Shown here one piece after another: positions 1 to 7,397 of a stretch of DNA of 64,000 nucleotides. A program made the position numbers and the translations under genes. Below the pieces are notes generated by a model, which was not told where the DNA came from, did not search any database, and saw only the letters and a list, made by a program, of their open reading frames with translations. The stretch covers positions 1 to 64,000 of the forward strand of contig JAFGNU010000035.1 in the NCBI GenBank assembly GCA_016926875.1, in the 5' to 3' direction. The first letter of the stretch is position 1; the number at the start of each line of letters is the position of its first letter. Source of the stretch: Anaerolineae bacterium. GTDB taxonomy: Bacteria > Chloroflexota > Anaerolineae > Aggregatilineales > Aggregatilineaceae.

Positions 1-1025
1 ACGATGGTGATGCCGATAGGGCTGGTGTCTGTAATGCGGCTCAGCAGATCGCGCTCATGGCGCAGTGCCTGTTCTGCCTGCTTGCGCTCGGTAATGTCGC
101 GCACAGTGGACAGAAAAAACGTCTCGTCCCCGAACTTCATCGGCGCAACTGTGATCTCAACAGGTATCAGATCGCCGTCACGTTTGACCACAACCGTTTC
201 GAAGCGTTCCACCCCGGTAGTTTCAGAATACACCCGGCGTTTAGGCTCGGCGCGGGTATAAGGCGGTTTAAGATCAAGCGTCCGCATGGTCAGCAGTTCA
301 TCACGGCTGTAGCCAAACAGGTCGCAGGCCGCCGTGTTCGCGTCGATGATTTCCTGGTCCGCAGTTTCCATAAAGGTGGGATCGTATGCCTGGTCAAACA
401 GCGCGCGATAGCGCATCTCGCTCCCGATCAGTTCGCCCCGGCGATCCTGCTCCAGCAAGTTGCGGTAGTGGGCGATAATCAAGATCAAACCGGACACCGT
501 CATCACAAAGCCCACCCAGTTATCATCGACGAGTGACACATCGGGCGCGAACAACGCTGGCAGCAGCATCATCGCCACTAGCTGCACTAAAACCAGCATC
601 ATCGTGGCCTCAATCGACAGCAGGATGCTGCTCAACAGCACAGGAACTACCAAGTAAACGAGCAAGTTGATATCGTCGGGGAGCGCCATCAATATAACGC
701 CCAGGGACATTACACTAACGGTCAAGAGCGCAGCGACGACAAAATAGCGCGTCCGGCTCAGGATATACACCGCGACGATGGATAGCATGGTGCCCACCAT
801 CACGAGAAAATCCACGCGCCCGATGTAATCCACGCCATAGTGCAGGATGCTCGGTAAAATCCCTACCGCCATACCCAGCAGGAGCAAAAATACCAGAAAT
901 GATGCCAACAACTGTGCTCGCCGTTGGCTGGCAAGATCGTCGAGTACGTCCACCGGTTGAGTGATCCGCTGCCAGAAATGATAGCCCGCCTGTAGGAAGG
1001 CTGTTGCGCACTTATCCGGTTTCAC
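1..1025 (-). CDS. Membrane-bound PAS-domain sensor protein, partial (C-terminus beyond window)
   Basis: The open frame runs off the left edge, so only about 341 N-terminal residues are seen. A GTG start at 1025 follows a GAGGAG site. Six hydrophobic segments lie at about residues 38-58, 72-90, 94-114, 120-138, 139-157 and 170-187, giving a membrane input domain. A PAS domain follows at about 205-313 and ends in the usual PAS linker ITERKQAEQAL. A second PAS domain seems to begin near residue 330. The output domain is missing, so it may be a histidine kinase or a diguanylate cyclase; this cannot be told here. The role is inferred to be membrane-linked signal sensing. Confidence 0.8.
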   Translation of the reverse strand, partial: MKPDKCATAFLQAGYHFWQRITQPVDVLDDLASQRRAQLLASFLVFLLLLGMAVGILPSILHYGVDYIGRVDFLVMVGTMLSIVAVYILSRTRYFVVAALLTVSVMSLGVILMALPDDINLLVYLVVPVLLSSILLSIEATMMLVLVQLVAMMLLPALFAPDVSLVDDNWVGFVMTVSGLILIIAHYRNLLEQDRRGELIGSEMRYRALFDQAYDPTFMETADQEIIDANTAACDLFGYSRDELLTMRTLDLKPPYTRAEPKRRVYSETTGVERFETVVVKRDGDLIPVEITVAPMKFGDETFFLSTVRDITERKQAEQALRHERDLLSRITDTSPIGITI

Positions 1026-1254
1026 CAATACATCTCCTCAGATTACCCGCCTGGTATACCCTGGTCGCAGCATCTTACGAAAACTTAGCCAACAATAAAC
1101 GCTGTTCATGCGACTCAATACTGGCTTATTTATAACTCAATTATATCGCTTATGAAGTTCTTCGGCTCTAAATAACGTAAAAAATTTCTGAATTCGACAC
1201 CTGGGGCAAGGAGGTACCCCGGCGGGAGGGGAGCCTGCATCCGGCAAGCTAGCC
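1026..1254. other. Intergenic region upstream of the PAS sensor gene
   Basis: This AT-richer stretch separates the PAS sensor start from the terminator of the beta-CASP gene. It should hold the sensor promoter. A TATAAT-like box is readable on the minus strand near 1140-1145, but there is no matching -35 hexamer at normal spacing. No gene, RNA or repeat was recognised. Confidence 0.5.
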
Positions 1255-1290
1255 AAAAAAACGACCAGGGCGTTATTATACACGCCCTGG
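1255..1290 (-). terminator. Intrinsic terminator of the beta-CASP hydrolase gene
   Basis: A perfect 8-bp stem (CCAGGGCG at 1265-1272 with CGCCCTGG at 1283-1290) is followed on the minus strand by six T (positions 1260-1255). It lies about 60 bp after the stop of the minus-strand gene at 1347. Confidence 0.85.
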
Positions 1291-1346
1291 GACACCCCGA
1301 CCTGATGCAGACCGGGGACGGGTTATTAGTCTGTCAGCGCGCAGCG

Positions 1347-2747
1347 TCAGATCACAAACGATTGGTGCAGTTCCGGCACCTCGACCTGCTCGTAGTTCAC
1401 CTGGGTTTGCAGGCTCTCGGCCAGCGCCAGCGCCGATTCTTCCTCGCCGTGCACCAAAAAAGTGTGGCGGGGCCGCTTGGTGATCGCTTCTGCCCAGGCG
1501 AGCAGTTCATCACGATCGGCGTGACCGGAAAACCCATTCAGCACCTCGACATGCGCCCGCAGCCGGTACTCTTCGCCAAAGATTTTGACGATTGGCTCGC
1601 GTTCTACCAGGCGCCGACCCAGCGTATCCGGCGCCTGCCAGCCTACGATCAGGATCGTGTTGGCCGGGTCTTCGATACGGTTGCGCAAGTGATGCAAAAT
1701 GCGCCCGTGTTCGGCCATGCCGCTGGCGCTGATCACGATAAACGGTTCGCGCTGGAAGTTCAGTTCTTTGCTCTGCTCAACCGAGCGTGTATAGTGCAAC
1801 TGGTCGAAGCCGAACGGATCGCCCGCCTGGTGCATAAAGGCGCGAATCTCGGCGTCATAGGCTTCGGGATGCAGCCGGAACACCGACGTCGCGTTGATAG
1901 CCAGCGGGCTGTCGACGAAGATCGGAAGCTGGGGAATATCACGCTGGACCATCAGCCGGTGAAGGGTATAGACAAGCTGCTGGGTGCGCCCAACGGCAAA
2001 TGCCGGGATGATCAACGCCCCGCCGCGCCGATATGTCTCGTTGACGATCTGCTCCAGCCGCTTTTCGGCGTCCGGGTAGGGTTCGTGCAGCCGGTTGCCA
2101 TAGGTGCTTTCCATGATCAGCACATCGGCGTGATCGACGTTTTCCGGGTCACGGATAATCGGGATACCCACCCGCCCCAGGTCACCGCTGAACACCAGCC
2201 GGACGTCACGCCCGGCGTCCCGGTCTTCGATGTCGAGCACCACAATCGCGCTGCCCAGCATGTGCCCCGCATCCAGGAAAGTCACGTAAACACCCGGCAG
2301 GACTTCGCGCTGGCGATGATAACCGATCGCGTTGAAATACTCCAGGCAGTCCACGGCATCCTCGACCGTGTATAACGGCTCAACCGGCGGTTCTCCTTTG
2401 CGGGCGCGGCGCTTGTTGACAAACTCAACGTCGCGCTCCTGGATGTACCCGCTGTCCAGCAGCATCGTTGAGCACAGGTCGCGCGTGGCGAAGGTGCACA
2501 CGATGTCCCCCCGAAACCCACTGCTGACCAGGTTGGGGATATTGCCGCTGTGATCGATATGTGCGTGGCTGAGCACCAGCGCATCGATTCCGGCGGCCTC
2601 AAACGGCAGGTGGCGATTGCGCTCAAACGCATCGCTGCGTTTACCCTGGTACAGCCCGCAGTCCAGCAGCAGACGATGCTCATTTACCTCGACCAAATGC
2701 TGAGACCCGGTCACTGTGCGTGCCGCGCCATGAAATGTAATTTTCAT
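1347..2747 (-). CDS. MBL-fold / beta-CASP metallo-hydrolase (CPSF/YSH1-like RNA-processing nuclease family)
   Basis: This 466-residue protein has the zinc-binding MBL motif SHAHIDHSG at about residues 60-68, a downstream His motif (DAGHMLGSA), an Asp motif (FSGDLGR), and the beta-CASP and C-terminal motifs (STYGN, GFSGHADRDEL). Length and motif order fit the bacterial homologues of CPSF-73/YSH1, which act on RNA; the exact substrate is not known. It lies 64 bp downstream of rnd on the same strand, so an RNA-processing link is plausible. A strong intrinsic terminator follows the gene. Confidence 0.88.
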   Translation of the reverse strand: MKITFHGAARTVTGSQHLVEVNEHRLLLDCGLYQGKRSDAFERNRHLPFEAAGIDALVLSHAHIDHSGNIPNLVSSGFRGDIVCTFATRDLCSTMLLDSGYIQERDVEFVNKRRARKGEPPVEPLYTVEDAVDCLEYFNAIGYHRQREVLPGVYVTFLDAGHMLGSAIVVLDIEDRDAGRDVRLVFSGDLGRVGIPIIRDPENVDHADVLIMESTYGNRLHEPYPDAEKRLEQIVNETYRRGGALIIPAFAVGRTQQLVYTLHRLMVQRDIPQLPIFVDSPLAINATSVFRLHPEAYDAEIRAFMHQAGDPFGFDQLHYTRSVEQSKELNFQREPFIVISASGMAEHGRILHHLRNRIEDPANTILIVGWQAPDTLGRRLVEREPIVKIFGEEYRLRAHVEVLNGFSGHADRDELLAWAEAITKRPRHTFLVHGEEESALALAESLQTQVNYEQVEVPELHQSFVI

Positions 2748-2811
2748 CGTCGTAGCTTCCTCATCGGTTATATAGTGGTGCCGTCAAACGATCATCAAAC
2801 CCGACCGCGCT

Positions 2812-3978
2812 TTACTCCTGGCCATCGTCCTGTTCCCTGGTGCGTACCAGGATATCGATCAGTTCCTCGCCATACTCAGCGCGCCGCCAGGGACCCAGGC
2901 CGGGAATGTCATCCAGTTCTTCCACGCGCTGCGGGCAGCGGCGGGCCAGCGCCCACAGCGTGCCGCGTGTCACGATCACATCCGATTCGACACCCCGCGC
3001 CACAGCGCGCTGTTTGCGCCATTCGTGCAGCGCCTCGTATCGTAAAGTCACATCAGGGTTGGGCGGGTGCGAGCGCGCCGGAGGGGCGGGTGGTTCGGCT
3101 TTGTGCCCGCGCGCCACCGCTTCCAGGATTTCGTCACCATACCGCCGGACCTGCCGCGAACTCATGCTCTTGACACTGTACAGGTCTTCCAGGCGGCGCG
3201 GTGATAACAACGCCAGATCAACCAGTGTGCGATCATTGAACACCTTAAACGGCGGGCGATCCCGCCGCCGGGCGATCTGGTCACGCAGCAGGTACAGCTC
3301 ACGGACCAATGCCATCTGCCCAGGTCGGAGCTTCTGCGCCTGGTGGATACGCCAGTAGCCTTCCGGGTCAAATTTACACTCGGCGGGCGGCAGATCGGGC
3401 AGCGCAGCGAAGGTTTCACGCGCTTCCTCCAGGCGCTCCAGTTTTTCCAGATCGGCCAACAGCCGGTCACGCAGGGCTGGCAGATAGTGCGTGTCCATCT
3501 GCGCATATTGTAGCTGTTCCCGCGACAGCGGGCGCTGGGACCAGTCGGCCCGCTGGTATTTTTTGTTCGCCAGCACGCCAAACTGATCAGCCAGGATATT
3601 GCCCAGTCCCAGCGCGTTCCAGCCGCAGGTGCGCGCAGCGAGCATGGTGTCAAAGATGTTGCTGAACGTATAGTCAAAATCACGCTTGAGCGTGATCACG
3701 TCGTACTCGGCAGCGTGGAAGACGATCTCAATCGCCGGTTCGGCCAGCAATGTTCCCAGTGGACTCATATCATCCACCGCCAGCGGGTCGATGATGTAAT
3801 CGTGCTCGCGGGTCGAAAGCTGGATCAGGCAGACCTGTTCGTAGTAGGCAAACAGGCTGTTGGACTCGGTATCAACGGCCAGCAGCGGTTGAGTCTTGAG
3901 GCGATCTACCAGGTGGCGCAGGTCACGCGTGTGACGGATGTATTTTGCAGGTTTCAGATTGGACGGTACAGGCTTCAC
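2812..3978 (-). CDS. rnd: Ribonuclease D (3'-5' exonuclease with HRDC domain)
   Basis: The open frame extends to 4245, but upstream codons overlap corA; the likely start is GTG at 3978, which overlaps the corA TGA stop as GTGA, giving 388 residues. The DEDD exonuclease motifs are present: D36/E38 (VDTES), D92 (AAEYDV) and Y157/D161 (YAQMDTHYL). An HRDC domain occupies the last 80 or so residues (ALHEWRKQRA through IPGLGPWRRAEYG). RNase D trims the 3' ends of tRNA and other stable RNA in the cytoplasm. Translational coupling to corA is likely. Confidence 0.9.
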   Translation of the reverse strand: MKPVPSNLKPAKYIRHTRDLRHLVDRLKTQPLLAVDTESNSLFAYYEQVCLIQLSTREHDYIIDPLAVDDMSPLGTLLAEPAIEIVFHAAEYDVITLKRDFDYTFSNIFDTMLAARTCGWNALGLGNILADQFGVLANKKYQRADWSQRPLSREQLQYAQMDTHYLPALRDRLLADLEKLERLEEARETFAALPDLPPAECKFDPEGYWRIHQAQKLRPGQMALVRELYLLRDQIARRRDRPPFKVFNDRTLVDLALLSPRRLEDLYSVKSMSSRQVRRYGDEILEAVARGHKAEPPAPPARSHPPNPDVTLRYEALHEWRKQRAVARGVESDVIVTRGTLWALARRCPQRVEELDDIPGLGPWRRAEYGEELIDILVRTREQDDGQE

Positions 3979-4901
3979 AACCACCCCCGGCGACGGAAAT
4001 ATAACAGCATCGAAATGACAATGGCAAACATCAGGCCCATCACAAACAGAAATGTGCCGGGATAACGCATCAGGGGCAGCTTGACGTTCATACCGTAGAT
4101 ACCGCTGATCAGCGTCAGCGGCAGCATGATCACCGAGATCACCGTCAGGATACGCATCACCTCGTTCAGCCGGTAGCTGACCAGGGTGTTTGCCATATCC
4201 GACAGGCCGTTGATCACTTCCAGGTGATCCTCCACAATATCCCACGCCTTGAACAGGTGGTCCAGAATGTCGCCAAAGTAGACGTCGAGGTCTTCTCGGA
4301 TGAAGGGGCGATCCACCTTCTCCAGGTTCTCGACAATCGAGATCTGCGGGCGCGTGATGCGGCGCAGCGCGATAATATCCCGGCGCACAAACGACAGGTC
4401 TTGCATCACGTGGCGCGAATCTTCGGTGAAGATTTCATCTTCCAGGCGGCGGATGTTGGCATCTATCTTGTACAGGATCGGGAACACATAGTCTACCAGC
4501 CGGTCGATCACGGCGTAGAAGACCTTACTGGCGCCGCGCCCCATCAACTGCTCGCGAATTTCAGTATCGGACTGGCACTGCTCAAAGAGGTGTTTTAGCG
4601 GCTTGAGGGCGCCATCGCTGACGGTGACCAGGTAGCCGCTCCCGACGAACATATCCACTTCGGCGGCGCGGCTGACACGCTGAACCGGGTCCCACAATGG
4701 GAACTGCATCACCACGAAGAGGTAATCTTCGTACTCGTCGATCTTGGGGCGCTCGATGCGGCTCTGCAAGTCTTCCAGGTCCAGCGGGTGGAAGTGCGGG
4801 TACGCCTCACGAAGCGCGTGAATATCTTCTGGCGTCACGCGTTCGATGTTGGTCCACGTGACGCGTCCATATTGAATCGTCTGGGTAGCCATAGTCGTCA
4901 A
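3975..4901 (-). CDS. corA: CorA-family magnesium/divalent metal transporter
   Basis: The protein has 308 residues, normal for the family. It has an N-terminal cytoplasmic alpha/beta domain, a long helical region, and two C-terminal membrane helices separated by the signature YGMNV; the end is the short basic tail RRRGWL. CorA pentamers carry Mg2+ or related ions into the cell. The stop codon overlaps the GTG start of rnd, so the two genes are probably co-transcribed. A divergent ABC transporter operon starts 158 bp away. Confidence 0.92.
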   Translation of the reverse strand: MTTMATQTIQYGRVTWTNIERVTPEDIHALREAYPHFHPLDLEDLQSRIERPKIDEYEDYLFVVMQFPLWDPVQRVSRAAEVDMFVGSGYLVTVSDGALKPLKHLFEQCQSDTEIREQLMGRGASKVFYAVIDRLVDYVFPILYKIDANIRRLEDEIFTEDSRHVMQDLSFVRRDIIALRRITRPQISIVENLEKVDRPFIREDLDVYFGDILDHLFKAWDIVEDHLEVINGLSDMANTLVSYRLNEVMRILTVISVIMLPLTLISGIYGMNVKLPLMRYPGTFLFVMGLMFAIVISMLLYFRRRGWL

Positions 4902-5059
4902 TTATCACCCGTTGCACGCCTCCGGGCAAACAAAGATGCACAAACACCGCCCGGTAGATGGTGCCTGCCCTGCTTGCTCCCCACCTGCCGCTCGTGTACA
5001 ATTTTCCCAGTTCCAATTCACCACGCCCCAATATCCGCCCATTCAGGGGAGGTAAGGCT

Positions 5060-6019
5060 ATGCCTACGAGCGCAGCACCGATCATTGAGATCACAAATCT
5101 GAAGAAACATTTCAACCCGCCGGATGGCCCGCTGGCCGTTAACAAGATTAGCATGGCGATCATGGCAGGGGAAATCTTCAGCCTGCTGGGACCAAACGGC
5201 GCCGGGAAGACCACCACCATCAACATGATGTGCGGTCTGCTGACGCCAACCGAGGGAGACGTGATCATCGCCGGACACTCGGTTATCAAAGAGCCGCTGG
5301 CCGTTAAGCGCGCGCTCGGCGTGGTCCCGCAAGAGCTGGCGATCTACCCGACCCTCAGCGCCCGGCAAAACCTGGTGTTCTTTGGCAAGCTGTACGGCCT
5401 GGGCGGCAGCGAGTTGAACAAGCGGGTGGATGAAGTGCTTGAATTCACCGGCCTGACCGAGCGAGCCAAAGACCCGATCGAGGAATACAGCGGCGGCATG
5501 AAACGCCGGGTGAACATCGGCATTGGCCTGCTGCACCGCCCGCAGATCGTCTTTCTGGACGAGCCAACCGTTGCCATCGATCCCCAGTCGCGGCGCAACA
5601 TCCTGGACGCGGTCAAGGAGTTGAACGCGCAGGGCACCACCATCCTGTACACCACCCACTACATGGAGGAGGCGCAGGAATTGTCCGACCGGGTCGGCAT
5701 CATTGATCACGGCTCGATCATCGCACTGGGCACCCAGGACGAACTGATGCAGCAAGTTGGCGAACAGGATACGCTGGTTTTTTGCGTGCCGGACGTGCCC
5801 GACGAGTTCATCGACACACTGGGCGCCATCCAGGGCGTCAACAAAGCGCTCCACGTGGACGACGAAATCCGCCTGCTGGCTAAAGACGGGCGTACCGTGC
5901 TGCCGGACGCAATCCGCCTGATCAACGAGGCCGGGCTGAGCCTGCAAAGCGTGGAAGTGCACGAACCCACGCTCGAAGCGCTGTTCCTGCACCTGACCGG
6001 GCGCGCGCTGCGCGACTAG
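5060..6019 (+). CDS. ABC transporter ATP-binding protein (DrrA/NatA-type exporter)
   Basis: The start at 5060 is chosen because an AGGGGAGG site precedes it by 7 nt; the frame is open further upstream. The 319-residue product has Walker A GPNGAGKT (44-51), Q-loop Q91, signature YSGGMKRR (143-150), Walker B IVFLDEPT (163-170) and switch His200, followed by a C-terminal extension like that of the DrrA/CcmA group. It should energise the ABC-2 permeases at 6039 and 10154. The substrate is not known; drug, lipid or polysaccharide export are all possible. Confidence 0.93.
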   Translation: MPTSAAPIIEITNLKKHFNPPDGPLAVNKISMAIMAGEIFSLLGPNGAGKTTTINMMCGLLTPTEGDVIIAGHSVIKEPLAVKRALGVVPQELAIYPTLSARQNLVFFGKLYGLGGSELNKRVDEVLEFTGLTERAKDPIEEYSGGMKRRVNIGIGLLHRPQIVFLDEPTVAIDPQSRRNILDAVKELNAQGTTILYTTHYMEEAQELSDRVGIIDHGSIIALGTQDELMQQVGEQDTLVFCVPDVPDEFIDTLGAIQGVNKALHVDDEIRLLAKDGRTVLPDAIRLINEAGLSLQSVEVHEPTLEALFLHLTGRALRD

Positions 6020-6038
6020 GCGAGAAAGAGAAACCGCC

Positions 6039-7346
6039 ATGCTAACCAAACTCCTCGCCATTGCCTGGAAAGATATTTACGTCACCTTCCGCGACCGCAA
6101 CGCGCTGTTATATATGTTTGCCATGCCGGTTGCCCTCAGCGCGATCATCGGGCTGGCGTTTGGCACCGACCCCGACGTGAGCATCGACCCGATCCCGGTC
6201 GCCGTCGCCAACCAGGACGCCGGTACCGCGCTGCCCGGCGGCGAACAATGGAACCTGGGGCAAATATACGAGAGCGTGTTTATCCCCGCCGAAGCCGCCG
6301 ATCCTGGCAACACCGCCGCCCAGGTCGATGAGCTGACCGACGCCGAGCGCACGGATGACCCGGCACAGGCCCGCGACCAGGTAAACGACGGCGATCTGGC
6401 CGCTTTGATCCAGATTCCGGCGGATTTTACAGAGCAGGCATTTCAGGGCAACAGCGCAGCCGTCAGCGTCTACTGGGACAGCGGGCGCAGCATCGGCCCC
6501 AGCGTGGTGCTGAGCATCGTCAACAGCGTCACCTACGGGGCCAATACGGTCCTGCTGGCACAGCAGGTCGGCCCGGCCTACCTGACCCAACTGGGCACCG
6601 AGCTAGACCAGGATCAAAGCGCCATCACACAGGCCACCGGGCGCGTGATGGACGCGGCGATGTCGGTCGCGCAGGACACGCCGATCCGGCTGGAACAGGT
6701 GAATCTACAGGGCGAGACACGCGCAGGGGACGCGCTGCAATATTTTGCGCCGTCGATGGCGATCCTGTTCATGACCTTCACCATGGCGGCGGGCGCGACC
6801 ACCATCCTCGACGAGCAAAACGGGTGGACGCTCCAGCGCATCATCACCACCCCCACCCCGCGCTGGCTGTTCATGGCCGGTAAGCTGTTGGGGACTTACG
6901 TCACGGGCGTGGTGCAGATGATCATCCTGGTCGGGCTGACGTCGCTGGTTGCCGCGCTCATGGGCCGCGAAACGTCGGTGTGGGGCGACAACATCGCCGG
7001 GATCGCGCTGCTGATCCTGGCCGTGTCGTTTGCTGCGACCAGCCTGGGTCTGGTGATCGCGGCGCTCTCGCAGACGCCGTCACAGGCCAGCACCTACAGC
7101 ACTGTCGCGCTGTTTTTGCTGGGGATGTTGGGCGGGTCGTTTATCCCAATCGAAAACCTGCCCGCCGCGCTGGATTGGCTGCCCAAGATCACGCTGAATT
7201 ACTGGGGCATCCAGGGCTTTTTTGATCTATCGTATGAAAACGCGGCGCTGAGCGCGATCAGCACCAACCTGGTTGTGCTGGCGGTAATGGGTGTCGTGCT
7301 GTTCATGATCAGCACCTGGCGCTTCAATCGCCGCCTTGAAATCTGA
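6039..7346 (+). CDS. ABC-2 type transporter permease
   Basis: This 435-residue membrane protein starts 19 bp after the ATPase stop. It has one N-terminal membrane helix (about 22-42), a large extracytoplasmic domain (about 43-240) and five or six C-terminal helices with the family segment GWTLQRIITTPTPRW. This is the DrrB/YhgE-like ABC-2 topology. It is the membrane half of the exporter whose ATPase is encoded just upstream; a second permease of the same type follows at 10154, so a heterodimer is likely. Confidence 0.9.
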   Translation: MLTKLLAIAWKDIYVTFRDRNALLYMFAMPVALSAIIGLAFGTDPDVSIDPIPVAVANQDAGTALPGGEQWNLGQIYESVFIPAEAADPGNTAAQVDELTDAERTDDPAQARDQVNDGDLAALIQIPADFTEQAFQGNSAAVSVYWDSGRSIGPSVVLSIVNSVTYGANTVLLAQQVGPAYLTQLGTELDQDQSAITQATGRVMDAAMSVAQDTPIRLEQVNLQGETRAGDALQYFAPSMAILFMTFTMAAGATTILDEQNGWTLQRIITTPTPRWLFMAGKLLGTYVTGVVQMIILVGLTSLVAALMGRETSVWGDNIAGIALLILAVSFAATSLGLVIAALSQTPSQASTYSTVALFLLGMLGGSFIPIENLPAALDWLPKITLNYWGIQGFFDLSYENAALSAISTNLVVLAVMGVVLFMISTWRFNRRLEI

Positions 7347-7397
7347 CGCCTGACCGGCGAAAACACTGTTGACATAACCGTCAAGAAAGCTGTACAA

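Noticed and set aside
1305-2375. Long plus-strand frame opposite the beta-CASP gene
   Set aside because: It is antisense to a gene with clear catalytic motifs; long antisense frames are common in high-GC DNA and its product is rich in His/Gln/Arg without a domain.
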